Source: Achromobacter spanius
GTDB lineage: Bacteria; Pseudomonadota; Gammaproteobacteria; Burkholderiales; Burkholderiaceae_B
DNA: 64,000 nucleotides
Assembly: GCF_003994415.1 (NCBI RefSeq)
Contig: NZ_CP034689.1
Location: 5,704,001-5,768,000 of the forward strand
Direction of reading: 5' to 3'
The position numbers and the translations under genes were made by a program. Below are positions 8,183-16,549 of this stretch, one piece after another. The first letter of the stretch is position 1, and each line of letters opens with the position of its first letter. The notes beneath the pieces were generated by a model. The model ran no database searches. It saw only the letters and a program-made list of their open reading frames with translations, and was not told where the DNA came from.

Positions 8183-10078
8183 TCACGGCAACCGATACTT
8201 TTCTTCCCGATACGCCCAGCTTGCCCACAGGGCATGCGCCAGCGCCTCATCGGTCAACGTCGGGTCGGCGGGCTGCACGGGCGCATACGTTTCATTTTGG
8301 CCTACCGGCGCCGCTTCGTAGCGGAATTCGCGTGGCGGCTTCGCGGGTTCCAGCACCAGCAGCTTGTCGCCCTGCAAATACCCGAAGTTGTCCGCGTACT
8401 GCATCATCGCGCGGTTCGGGTCGCGCTGCGTCAGGTCGGCGCCCAGCATCGGGTTCACGTTGTCCAGGCCAATCAGAGACAACAGCGTCGGCGCCATATC
8501 GATCTGGCTCACCAGGCGTTCGTCCTGGCGCGGCGTGATGCCGGCGCCGAGGAACAGCGCGGGTATCTGGAAATGGCGCACCGGCACGGGTATCGATCCA
8601 TACACGCGCGAATCGTGGTCCGCGATCACCAGGAACACGGTGTTGTCCCAGTACGGCGCCTGCTTCGCCTTTTCAAAAAACTGCCCTAACGCCCAATCGG
8701 CGTAACGCACCGTATTGTCCACCGTGGCCGGGTCGCCCACCGGCTTGATGCGGCCTTCCGGGTATTCCCAAGGTGAATGGTTCGACACGGAAAACGCCAG
8801 CGTGAAGACGGGCTTGTCGCCGTCAGCACGCAACAGGCGGTCGACCTGGTTGAACATGTCTTCGTCGGACGCGCCCCATGAGCCTTCATACACCGGATTC
8901 ACGAACTTCGGCCGGTCCACCACTTCGTCGAAGCCGTTGCCCAGGAAGAACGCCCGCATATTGTCAAAGTGCGACTCGCCGCCATACACGAAGCGTGAAC
9001 GGTAGCCGTGCTTGCCCAGCACCTGCGCCAAGGTGAAGAAGCCGGTTTGCGAACGCGGCAGCTTGACTACCGCGTCGGCCACGCTGGGCAGAAAGCCCGC
9101 CGTCACCGCTTCAATGCCGCGTACCGAGCGCGTGCCGGTGGCATAGGCGCGATGAAACATCCAGCCTTCCTTGGACAGGCGGTCAATATTCGGCGTCAGG
9201 TCGCGTCCGCCCAAGCTGCCCACGTACTGCGCGCCCAGGCTTTCCTGCAAGATGATCACCACGTTCAGCGGCTTGTCGCGCCGCACCGTGGCCTTTTGTT
9301 CATGCAAGCTGGGGTAGCGCGCATCCAGTGGCGCGCCGGTCAGGCCGGCCTTATCGCGAACAATGGCGTTCATCTGGTCCACCGGCATCTTCGGATACAT
9401 CGCGGCCGACGAGCGCTCGTCCTGCATGCGATAGGCCGCGTCGAACACGCTGTACAGCGAATTCAGCGCCAAGGCATTCACCATGGAATCCGAGCTGAAC
9501 GCCACCTTGGCCGGATTGATAGGGCGATGCTCCAGCGTGCCGCGCGCGCCCAGCACCGCCAGCGCCAGGATCACGAAGGACGCAATCGGTCGCTTCCACC
9601 ACGCCATGAACCCGTCTTGCGAACGCGTCGGAAACAGTTTGAACGCCAACCAGGCCGCCACCACCAGCACCACGAACGCAGCCAGCAACACGCCCTTGTA
9701 GCCTTGCCACAGCATCGACCCCACTTCCTTGGGATTGAGCAGGTAGATGAAGTACAGCCGGTTGGGCCGCGTGTCGTATTCCGTGATGAATTGCGGCGTG
9801 GACACCTCCAGCAGCACATACAGCATCCACCACACGCGGAACCACCACGCAGTGATGCGAGCCGCCAGCGGCCGATGCCCGAACCACGGCGAGAACACAG
9901 CAGGCAACGCTATCACCATGGACAGCAGGCAGACGTCGATACGCAACCCGCCCAGCAGCACCGGCCACAAGCCGCCAGCCGCTTGTACGCGGTCCCACAT
10001 CCAGAACGACAGCCCAAGCCGCGACAACGTCAGCAGCACCAGGACGGCGAGAATGAATCGAAGTGTCAGGCGACGCAT
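8183..10078 (-). CDS. LTA synthase-like sulfatase-fold transferase
   Basis: A 631-residue inner-membrane protein with about five N-terminal membrane helices (first about residues 5-22) and a periplasmic alkaline-phosphatase/sulfatase domain from about residue 265. Motifs are VIILQESLGAQYVGSLGG (metal-binding Glu), ATGTRSVRG (likely catalytic Thr), SNHSPWEYP and VIADHDSRV (metal-binding His and Asp). Relatives transfer phosphoglycerol or phosphoethanolamine to glycans or lipids (LtaS, OpgB, EptA). In a Gram-negative cell a periplasmic-glucan or lipid A-type substrate is more likely than lipoteichoic acid. The exact substrate is unresolved. The IS481 element lies just past its stop codon. Confidence 0.85.
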   Translation of the reverse strand: MRRLTLRFILAVLVLLTLSRLGLSFWMWDRVQAAGGLWPVLLGGLRIDVCLLSMVIALPAVFSPWFGHRPLAARITAWWFRVWWMLYVLLEVSTPQFITEYDTRPNRLYFIYLLNPKEVGSMLWQGYKGVLLAAFVVLVVAAWLAFKLFPTRSQDGFMAWWKRPIASFVILALAVLGARGTLEHRPINPAKVAFSSDSMVNALALNSLYSVFDAAYRMQDERSSAAMYPKMPVDQMNAIVRDKAGLTGAPLDARYPSLHEQKATVRRDKPLNVVIILQESLGAQYVGSLGGRDLTPNIDRLSKEGWMFHRAYATGTRSVRGIEAVTAGFLPSVADAVVKLPRSQTGFFTLAQVLGKHGYRSRFVYGGESHFDNMRAFFLGNGFDEVVDRPKFVNPVYEGSWGASDEDMFNQVDRLLRADGDKPVFTLAFSVSNHSPWEYPEGRIKPVGDPATVDNTVRYADWALGQFFEKAKQAPYWDNTVFLVIADHDSRVYGSIPVPVRHFQIPALFLGAGITPRQDERLVSQIDMAPTLLSLIGLDNVNPMLGADLTQRDPNRAMMQYADNFGYLQGDKLLVLEPAKPPREFRYEAAPVGQNETYAPVQPADPTLTDEALAHALWASWAYREEKYRLP

Positions 10079-10295
10079 GCGGCAGCCCCTCGCAAGCGGC
10101 GAATCGCGTTTGCCGCTACTGATAAAAGAATGCCGTTATCCATGCCGAGCAAAACCATGCCGCCTCGTTGTCCGAAATTGAAACCGGGCAAAGATTAACG
10201 CGGTTTTGCCAGATCAGCGGTGATATCGAATCGGCGGGCCGCGTTGCACGACATCGCCGGCGCAACAGAGCGCTTGCGCGGCCCAGCAGCTTGCC

Positions 10296-11024
10296 CTATT
10301 GAACGCGTCGCAGCCGTTCTCGGCTGTTGCTCAGGTGCGTGCGCATGGCGGCGCGTGCCGCCTCCGCGTCCTGGCGCAGGATCGCGCTGTAGATGTCTTC
10401 GTGTTCCAGGTTCACGCGGGCCAGATAGGCCGCCCGATCTTCCTGCGCAAACTTGGCGGAATTGATGCGGGTACGCGGGATGATCGCCGAACCCAGATGC
10501 GACATCAGATCCGCGAAATATCGGTTGTCGGTGGACTGCGCCACCAGGAGGTGGAACTGGAAGTCGGGGGTGATCGTGTCGCCGCCGCTTTCCAAGGCGC
10601 TCTTGAAAAGGTCCAGCGCGCGCCGCATGTCCTGCAACTGTGCGTCGCTGCGGCGCGTGGCGGCCAGGCCCGCCGCCTCGCTTTCCAGGCAGATGCGCAG
10701 TTCAAGCAGCACCAGCACGTCGCGCACCGTGGCGATGTCCGCGGGGTCAATGCGAAAGTCGGCGCTGCCGCTGGGTTCCAGCGCATACGTGCCAACGCCG
10801 TGATGGGTTTCCACCAGACCTGAGGCCTGCAGGCGGGAAAGCGCTTCGCGCACAACGGTTCGGCTCACGCCGAACTGACTCATGATCGCGGACTCGGTGG
10901 GCAGCTTTTCGCCAGGACGGATCGCTCCGCTACGGATTCGCTCGGAGATGCTTTCGACCAAGCCTTGAGCCAAGTTCCGGGGACGACGCTGCGGCAAAAC
11001 GGGGGTATCGACAGGCGCGTTCAT
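10296..11024 (-). CDS. GntR-family regulator, FadR/FCD subfamily
   Basis: The N-terminal winged helix (IRPGEKLPTESAIMSQFGVS, then RTVVREALSRLQASGLVE) is followed by an all-helical FCD ligand domain with the conserved Asp/His metal-site pattern (DFQFHLLVAQ, then HEDIYSAIL). The open frame extends to 11090, but the ATG at 11024 (MNAPVDTP, 242 residues) is preferred: a promoter with its -10 at 11077-11082 would start transcription near 11070, inside the longer version. A matching FCD-type operator overlaps that promoter, so autoregulation is likely. FCD regulators usually sense carboxylic acids; the ligand here is unknown. Confidence 0.88.
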   Translation of the reverse strand: MNAPVDTPVLPQRRPRNLAQGLVESISERIRSGAIRPGEKLPTESAIMSQFGVSRTVVREALSRLQASGLVETHHGVGTYALEPSGSADFRIDPADIATVRDVLVLLELRICLESEAAGLAATRRSDAQLQDMRRALDLFKSALESGGDTITPDFQFHLLVAQSTDNRYFADLMSHLGSAIIPRTRINSAKFAQEDRAAYLARVNLEHEDIYSAILRQDAEAARAAMRTHLSNSRERLRRVQ

Positions 11025-11076
11025 CTGGGTTGATCCGACAATGATTACAAGGGCTTGGTGCGTGAATTTGGGGCTG

Positions 11077-11105
11077 ATTGTACTTTGCACAAGTTGTACG
11101 ACAAC
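11077..11105 (-). promoter_or_regulatory. Promoter with FCD-type palindromic operator
   Basis: Read on the minus strand, TTGTCG (11099-11104), a 16-bp spacer and TACAAT (11077-11082) form a sigma-70 promoter for the GntR gene. The palindrome GTTGTACGACAAC at 11093-11105 matches the FadR/FCD consensus TNGTNNNACNA exactly and covers the -35 box, so bound regulator would block RNA polymerase. Confidence 0.65.
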
Positions 11106-11178
11106 ATACCAGATACGCCCGCCTACGCGCCATCGGCGGGCGGGCTGCGTGCGCGGTCATGGGCACGAATTCACCATT

Positions 11179-11909
11179 TCAGGGGGATGGGTCGTGCCCA
11201 CCGGCGCGTGCCACGATGATCGGAAGGAAAAAGAGCGCCGCCAGAAACCACAGCAAGGTGGCGGACCACAGCGTCTGGCTCAGGAAATGCGCACCTTGCA
11301 ATATGCGCACCAGCGAAAACAAGATCCCGGCCGACACCCCCACCGCCAGCCCGCCCCAGCGCCACGCCGGCCGCTTCAGCGCCCAGCCGACAAAGTACAG
11401 CGTCAGCATCGAATAGCCCGCGCCCGCGTGGCCGCTTGGCAAGGCCCCCCGGCCCGTGCGCGCACCCAGGTCCACCAGTGCAGCGGGTATGGCGTATAGC
11501 CGCCCAGTGTGTCCAGGTCGTACGGGCGCGGCAACGTCGTGTAGTGCTTGAGCTGGTTCACCAGCACTTGCCCGACCAGGCAAGTGGCCGCCAACGCCAA
11601 CGCCGGCGCGCGCCACCGACGCCAGGACGGCACACGGAAACTGGCGGCCGCCACGCTTGCGGCCCCCAGGGCCACGCCGATGGGCAGCACCAGTACCAGG
11701 CGGTGCCCCAGCACTTCCAGCAAACGGTTCGCGCGCAAGGGAAAGTCGTCCAGCGCCGGGCTGAACAACGCATGTGCGATGCGCAGGTCCAGCCCCGACG
11801 TATTGGCCCACCACGCCGCCGCCGCCCACGCCAAGGTCATGCCGATGAGTTGGCTGCATGCATACCAGGCAAGCGTGGGTGCACGCGCGGGCAGCAGGGA
11901 GGAAGGCAT
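11179..11909 (-). pseudogene. PAP2-family phosphatase, frameshifted in a G tract
   Basis: Two overlapping minus-strand frames make up one PAP2 membrane phosphatase. The first (from ATG at 11909) holds the N-terminal helices and KHYTTLPRPYDL, the KxxxxxxRP motif. The second holds GALPSGHAGAGYS, the PSGH motif, and VRILQGAHFLSQTLW, the Arg/His motif. The frames meet at a run of six G (C at 11445-11450). A seventh G would join them into about 243 residues. As written, translation runs on to a stop at 11403 and loses two of the three catalytic motifs. It is either a genuine inactivation or phase variation, or a sequencing error. Relatives remove phosphate from lipid A or undecaprenyl-PP. Confidence 0.8.
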
Positions 11910-11984
11910 GAAGAAAAGTCGACGAAGATCGGTTCGGAAGCAAGCGCAGAGCTTAGTCGCCCGAAGGTCGAAAATTCGTCAAAT

Positions 11985-13328
11985 TCACGCGGGGGCTTGT
12001 GGAGCGGCAGCGCTGGCATGGGCGTCCAGGCGCAGCAGGAACTGGGTCCCCCGCGACGCCGGTTCGCGGGAAGACGCGACGGTCAGTTGCCAACCCTGCA
12101 TGTCGCAGACGCGCTTGGCGATTGCCAGCCCCAAGCCGCGCGCCGTGTCGTGCTGGCCCGCGGCCGCCGAATCCCGCATGCGGCCGCTGTAATAACGGCG
12201 GAACAGGAAGGGCAGGTCGTCGGCCGCAATGCCTTTGCCGTCGTCGCTCAATTCCAACAAAGCACCCGCGTGAAACCTGGCGGTAAGCGTGGCCGGCGCG
12301 GCGTGCTCGACGGCGTTGCGCACCAGATTGCGCAGCACGATCAGCAGCGCATAGCGGTCCAGGGTCAACACGTGGCCCGCTTCGATCTGATTGTCGAAGC
12401 GCAAATCCGCCTGTCCGGCCTGGGCTTCATAGCCGCGCCAGGCATCATCCATGCAGACGCCGATATCCACCGGCGCGGGCGGCAGCAACTGATCGCGCGC
12501 CATCGCGCGGGCGCTTTCCAGGCACACGATCACATCGTCCACGTTGTCCACCACGCGCGTCAGACGCTGATGCTGGTCGGGCGTCAAGGACTGAGTCAGC
12601 AGCATCAATTCGCTGTCTGACCGAATGGCGGCCAGCGGCGTGCGGATTTCGTGGCTCAGGTTGCCCGCAAACTCGCGTTCGCGCGCGATGGATCGGTCCA
12701 CCTGATTCTGCACGCGGTTGAAGGCTTCGATCAGGCGGCCGGCTTCGTCGTCGCGGGTAACGGCCATGTCGGGCGCGCCGGGGGCCCAGGTGGCCAGCCG
12801 GTCGGTCAGGTCCAGCAAGGGCCCCACCGCCACCGCCGCCACGCGCCGCGACAAGGCGTACGCGCCCAGCACGCAGATGGCGCCCACGCCCAGCACGATC
12901 AAGCCGAAGTCGTGGACCCGTTCTTCATTGTCGGTGGCGTCGTACAGCAAATACACCTTGCCGCGGCCGGTATCCGCCACCATGACGTGCCAGGTATAGG
13001 CGTCGGGCTCGATCAGGTGCAGGCCATTGTCCAGCCCCAACACCTCATCGGGAATGCCGGCGGGACGCTGTCCGTCCACACTCATCCAGGCTCGCATCGA
13101 GCCGCCCAGTTCACGCGCGCCCTGGCGCGGCACGAACTCGTCGCTGGCGCGCGCGTGTTGCACCAGTCGGTCCATTTCGGTGTTGAGGATGTCGTTGACC
13201 AGGTCGTCTTCCATCTGGTCGAACGTCAGATAGGCCAGCAGCGCCAGCGCAGTCACGAACAGCGCCACCGTTCCCGTCAGCGCCCACACGACCCGCTGGG
13301 TCAGTGTGCCGCCCGCCGCGCGCGTCAT
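11985..13328 (-). CDS. Two-component sensor histidine kinase
   Basis: A 447-residue kinase whose ATG overlaps the stop of the upstream response-regulator gene by 4 bp (ATGA). The layout is a membrane helix near residues 12-32, a periplasmic sensor of about 110 residues, a second helix near 150-170, HAMP, an H-box with NLSHEIRTPLAAIRSD, an N-box LRNLVRNAVEHA, and G-boxes LSDDGKGIA and GLGLAIAKRV. All catalytic elements are present. Longer versions of the frame extend into the regulator gene and are not credible. Position beside a PAP2 phosphatase and an LtaS-like enzyme suggests an envelope stimulus, which is an inference. Confidence 0.92.
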   Translation of the reverse strand: MTRAAGGTLTQRVVWALTGTVALFVTALALLAYLTFDQMEDDLVNDILNTEMDRLVQHARASDEFVPRQGARELGGSMRAWMSVDGQRPAGIPDEVLGLDNGLHLIEPDAYTWHVMVADTGRGKVYLLYDATDNEERVHDFGLIVLGVGAICVLGAYALSRRVAAVAVGPLLDLTDRLATWAPGAPDMAVTRDDEAGRLIEAFNRVQNQVDRSIAREREFAGNLSHEIRTPLAAIRSDSELMLLTQSLTPDQHQRLTRVVDNVDDVIVCLESARAMARDQLLPPAPVDIGVCMDDAWRGYEAQAGQADLRFDNQIEAGHVLTLDRYALLIVLRNLVRNAVEHAAPATLTARFHAGALLELSDDGKGIAADDLPFLFRRYYSGRMRDSAAAGQHDTARGLGLAIAKRVCDMQGWQLTVASSREPASRGTQFLLRLDAHASAAAPQAPA

Positions 13329-14038
13329 GCGGCGGCTCCGTTCAGCGTCAGGCGCCAGCCTGTGCCGTGCAGGGTTTCGATGCCGTCGAACCCAGCATCG
13401 GCCAAGGCGCGGCGCAGCAGGTGCACCTGGCTGCGCAGCGCGTCCGAGGACGGCGGTTCGTTGCCCCACAGCAGGGATTCGAGTTCCTCGCGCGCCACCA
13501 CGCGGCCAGGATCGCGCATCAGCGCGTCCATGATCAGGCTGGCCTTGCGCGTCAGGTGCACGGGCTGCCCGTTGAATGACACGCTACGGCTGCGCGTGTC
13601 GTATTGCAGCGGGCCGAACACGCGCACTACATCCACCGTTGCGCCCTTGGCGCGCTGAATCAAGGCCAGCAGCCGGGCCTCGACTTCAAGCAGCGCGAAG
13701 GGCTTGGTCAGGTAGTCGTCGGCGCCATGCGAGAAGCCCGTGAGCTTGTCTTCCAGGCTGTCGCGCGCGGTCAGCATCAGCACCGGCACATCCGCGCGCA
13801 TGTCGTTGCGCAACGCATGCAGCACCGCATTGCCGTCCATGCCCGGCAAGCCGATGTCCAGGATCAAGGCATCGAAGCGCTGCGCCTTGACGCACGCCAA
13901 CGCGGCGTGGCCGGTATAGGCGACGTCAGGCAGAAACCCGCGAACTTCCAGAAAGGAATACAGGTTGCCGGCAATGATGTGATCGTCTTCGACGATCAGC
14001 ACCCGATAATTCGCACCCGCCGCGGGGCTGACTGCCAT
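13325..14038 (-). CDS. OmpR-family response regulator
   Basis: A 237-residue regulator with a receiver domain (acidic cluster EDD at 17-19, phospho-acceptor Asp61 in LILDIGLPGMDG, Lys in YLTKPF) and a C-terminal winged-helix DNA-binding domain (LTRKASLIMDALMRDPGRVVAR region). It is translationally coupled to the kinase gene by an ATGA overlap. Its targets are not evident; the downstream PAP2 gene on the same strand is a candidate. Confidence 0.93.
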   Translation of the reverse strand: MAVSPAAGANYRVLIVEDDHIIAGNLYSFLEVRGFLPDVAYTGHAALACVKAQRFDALILDIGLPGMDGNAVLHALRNDMRADVPVLMLTARDSLEDKLTGFSHGADDYLTKPFALLEVEARLLALIQRAKGATVDVVRVFGPLQYDTRSRSVSFNGQPVHLTRKASLIMDALMRDPGRVVAREELESLLWGNEPPSSDALRSQVHLLRRALADAGFDGIETLHGTGWRLTLNGAAA

Positions 14039-14085
14039 GGTTGGCGCTCCGTATGGATTGACCGCGAGTCCGTCGCAGGCACGTG

Positions 14086-15501
14086 CTACGCCTGCAACAC
14101 CTTGCCCGGATTCATGAGCCCCTGGGGATCCAGCGCGCGCTTGATCCGGCGCATCAGTGCCAGTTCAACCGGGCTTTTGTAGCGCGGCAGCTCGTCCCGC
14201 TTGAGCTGCCCCACCCCATGCTCGGCGCTGATGGAACCCTGGTGGGCATGCACGCTGTCATGCACCACACCATAGATCTCGCTTTGCAGCGCCAGCAGTT
14301 CGGCTTCGGTCTGCCCCGGCGCGTTGGCCACGTTGTAGTGCAGGTTGCCGTCGCCCAGATGGCCGAAGATGACGTGGCGCACGCCCGGAAAGCGTGCCTG
14401 CAACAGGGCATTGGTCTTGTGCACGAAGCCGGCGATGGACGAAATGGGAATGGACACGTCATGCTTGACCGACTTGCCCAACTCGGCTTCGGCCAGCGGA
14501 ATGCTTTCGCGCAAATGCCACAGCGCCTTGCTCTGCGCCACATTGGCGGCAATGGCGGCGTCGTTGATCAGGCCGGCGTCGATGGCCTCGCCCAACACGG
14601 CTTCGAAGCGCTCGCGCGCGTGCGCCTCGCTTTCGCTATCGGACAACTCAAGCAGCGCAAACCAGGGGGATTCGGCGGAAGCGCCTTCGAAAGGCAGGCG
14701 CTGTTGCGGGAACAGGCGCACCACCCCTTGCAGGCAGGCGTTGCTCATGAGTTCGAAGCCCGTCAGCGCCGCGCCGAAGCCGGCGCGCGCGCGTGACAGC
14801 ACTTCCACGGCCTGATCGATGGTGTCCAGCGTCAGCAGCGCGGTGCAGGACGCCACCGGGCGGGGAAACAGTTTCAGCGTGGCCGCGGTGATGATGCCCA
14901 GCGTGCCTTCGCTGCCGATGTACAGGTCGCGCAGATCGTAGCCGGTGTTGTCCTTGCGCAGGCCGCGCAGCCCGTCCCAGATTTCGCCCTCGGCCGTCAC
15001 CACTTCCAGGCCCAGCGTCAGGTCGCGCGTGTTGCCGTAGCGCAGCACCTGCGTGCCCCCGGCATTGGTGGCCAGATTGCCGCCAATGGTGCAACTGCCT
15101 TCGGCGGCCAGGCTCAGGGGAAATAAGCGGTTCGCCCCCGCGGCGGCTTCTTGCACCGCTTGCAGAATGCAGCCCGCTTCCACTGTGATGGTGTCGTTGT
15201 CGGTGTCCAGGTTGCGAACCGCGGTCAGGCGGGCCGTGGACAGCACCACGGCGCGGCCGGTGTCGTCAGGCGTGGCGCCACCACACAGGCCCGTATTGCC
15301 GCCCTGCGGCACCACCGGCACGCCATGGTGCAGGCACAGCTTCACGGCGTCGGCCACTTCCTGCGTGGAACCCGGCCGTATCACCGCCAGTGCCGCGCCC
15401 CGATAGCGGCGGCGCCAGTCAAGCACATAAGAGGCGGCGTCCTCGCCGGTCAGCACATGGGTAAAGCCCAGGAGGGACTGTAGATCGCTCAGCAATGTCA
15501 T
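14086..15501 (-). CDS. FAD-linked oxidase (GlcD / D-2-hydroxyacid dehydrogenase type)
   Basis: A 471-residue flavoprotein with an N-terminal PCMH-type FAD-binding domain (VVPQGGNTGLCGGATPDD near residue 75, GGNLATNAGGTQVLRYGNTRD near 140). The C-terminal FAD-oxidase domain carries GHLGDGNLHYNV and AEHGVGQLKRDEL. Family members oxidise D-2-hydroxy acids such as D-lactate, glycolate or D-2-hydroxyglutarate to 2-oxo acids and pass electrons to a membrane or flavoprotein acceptor. No GlcE/GlcF partners lie next to it, so a stand-alone enzyme of the D-2-hydroxyglutarate type is likely. The substrate is not certain. Confidence 0.88.
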   Translation of the reverse strand: MTLLSDLQSLLGFTHVLTGEDAASYVLDWRRRYRGAALAVIRPGSTQEVADAVKLCLHHGVPVVPQGGNTGLCGGATPDDTGRAVVLSTARLTAVRNLDTDNDTITVEAGCILQAVQEAAAGANRLFPLSLAAEGSCTIGGNLATNAGGTQVLRYGNTRDLTLGLEVVTAEGEIWDGLRGLRKDNTGYDLRDLYIGSEGTLGIITAATLKLFPRPVASCTALLTLDTIDQAVEVLSRARAGFGAALTGFELMSNACLQGVVRLFPQQRLPFEGASAESPWFALLELSDSESEAHARERFEAVLGEAIDAGLINDAAIAANVAQSKALWHLRESIPLAEAELGKSVKHDVSIPISSIAGFVHKTNALLQARFPGVRHVIFGHLGDGNLHYNVANAPGQTEAELLALQSEIYGVVHDSVHAHQGSISAEHGVGQLKRDELPRYKSPVELALMRRIKRALDPQGLMNPGKVLQA

Positions 15502-15600
15502 AGGCGCCGCACAAGAAAGGCCTGGAGCGCGCCCCAGGCTGGGGTGTAGGGATGTGCGGGCTATTGTAGGGGCGGAATCGCGCGGGCCGAAAGCGCCGCG

Positions 15601-16230
15601 CTAGCCCACGGCCTGGTCGAGCCGGGTGCCGGTCAGGCCCGAGCAGTACGCGCGCGAGGCGATGCGGTTCATCAGGAAAGCGCGGTCGATACCGGCCGGG
15701 CCGGGCATTTCAGACAACGCGCGGTAGGCACGGCGCAATGCTTCGCCGCGCGTGGCGCCGTACACCAGCAGCCGGGTGCAGGGCAGGCGGCGGTCAACGC
15801 AGCCGTCGATACGCATTTCCAAGGCGTGGGCGCCGATGGCGTCGGGGCTGGCCGCGATGGCGCCGGCATGCGGCTGCACGTTGGCGCTGATCACGCGGAA
15901 TACGCCGCTGCGGTCGTCCAGGGAAAAGGCCACGGCCCCGGTACCCTTCCAGCCACGGTCGCGTGCGACCTCGGTGGCGACGCCACGCAAGGCTGCCTCG
16001 ATGGAAGGCGGCAGATGCGGGGCGGGGCATTCGGCGATCAGCACGCGGGCCTCGCGCCAGACGCAGCGTTCCCAGGCACGGCCCGCGACCATTTCGCCCG
16101 CCTCGGACACGAATACATGGATATCAAGCCGGCGTTCCTGGCCAGCGCCCGGCCCGGCGTAGTCCGTGGGAGGACCGCGCCGGCTGGTGGCGCGCCCCGA
16201 TGACATCACAGTGGAAACTTTGGCACCCAT
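15601..16230 (-). CDS. Degenerate biotin-carboxylase-like protein
   Basis: A 209-residue protein with AGGAGG just upstream of its ATG. The middle (RRLDIHVFVSEAGEM, AECPAPHLPPSIEAAL, GWKGTGAVAFSLDD) and the end (ALEMRIDGC, LLVYGATRGEALRRAYRAL, TGTRLDQ) follow the C-terminal half of AccC-type biotin carboxylases in order. The N-terminal and first ATP-grasp halves are missing. The catalytic EMNxRxQVEH segment is replaced by a SANVQPHAG-like stretch, so carboxylase activity is very unlikely. It may be a regulatory or vestigial relative. Read by eye from conserved positions; I know of no described function. Confidence 0.7.
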   Translation of the reverse strand: MGAKVSTVMSSGRATSRRGPPTDYAGPGAGQERRLDIHVFVSEAGEMVAGRAWERCVWREARVLIAECPAPHLPPSIEAALRGVATEVARDRGWKGTGAVAFSLDDRSGVFRVISANVQPHAGAIAASPDAIGAHALEMRIDGCVDRRLPCTRLLVYGATRGEALRRAYRALSEMPGPAGIDRAFLMNRIASRAYCSGLTGTRLDQAVG

Positions 16231-16549
16231 GGCCCCTCCTGTCTTTCTGCTTGCAGCGCAAGCGTATCACCTTCGGATGACGAGCAAATTGTGTGCCATG
16301 CGCGCGGCCCCCGGAACGGCCCCGTCCCCTCTTCTCTCGCGCACCGGATCAAGGCGGCACGCCACGTGCTACGCACCAATGCAGGGCGGGCGCCACCCCT
16401 AAGACGTCCTACTGCTCCCGTCGGATGAGAGCCATGCGCCAATGGGGGATAATTCACTTTTGATGCTTAACCCAGCCGGGTTCTGATATACGGGTTTACC
16501 ACTAACCCCGTCAGCGCTGGCGCTGCAACTCCCTACTCAAGGAATCGTC
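16231..16549. other. 319-bp non-coding gap before the phosphohexomutase gene
   Basis: This gap separates the minus-strand carboxylase-like gene from the plus-strand mutase gene. Apart from a possible promoter at 16460-16489 I see no open frame, repeat or structured RNA in it. Confidence 0.5.
16460..16489 (+). promoter_or_regulatory. Possible sigma-70 promoter for the mutase-pgi operon
   Basis: TTGATG at 16460-16465 and TGATAT at 16484-16489 are 18 bp apart, about 60 bp before the GTG start. The match is modest; GATAAT at 16448-16453 is an alternative -10 with no good -35. Confidence 0.35.

Noticed and set aside
9008..10198. A 396-codon plus-strand frame opposite the LtaS-like gene
   Set aside because: Antisense shadow with Gln/His/Arg-rich sequence and no motif; the minus-strand gene explains the region fully.
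11025..11090. Upstream start of the GntR gene at 11090
   Set aside because: The predicted transcript starts near 11070 and the operator ends just beyond 11090, so those codons would not be transcribed.
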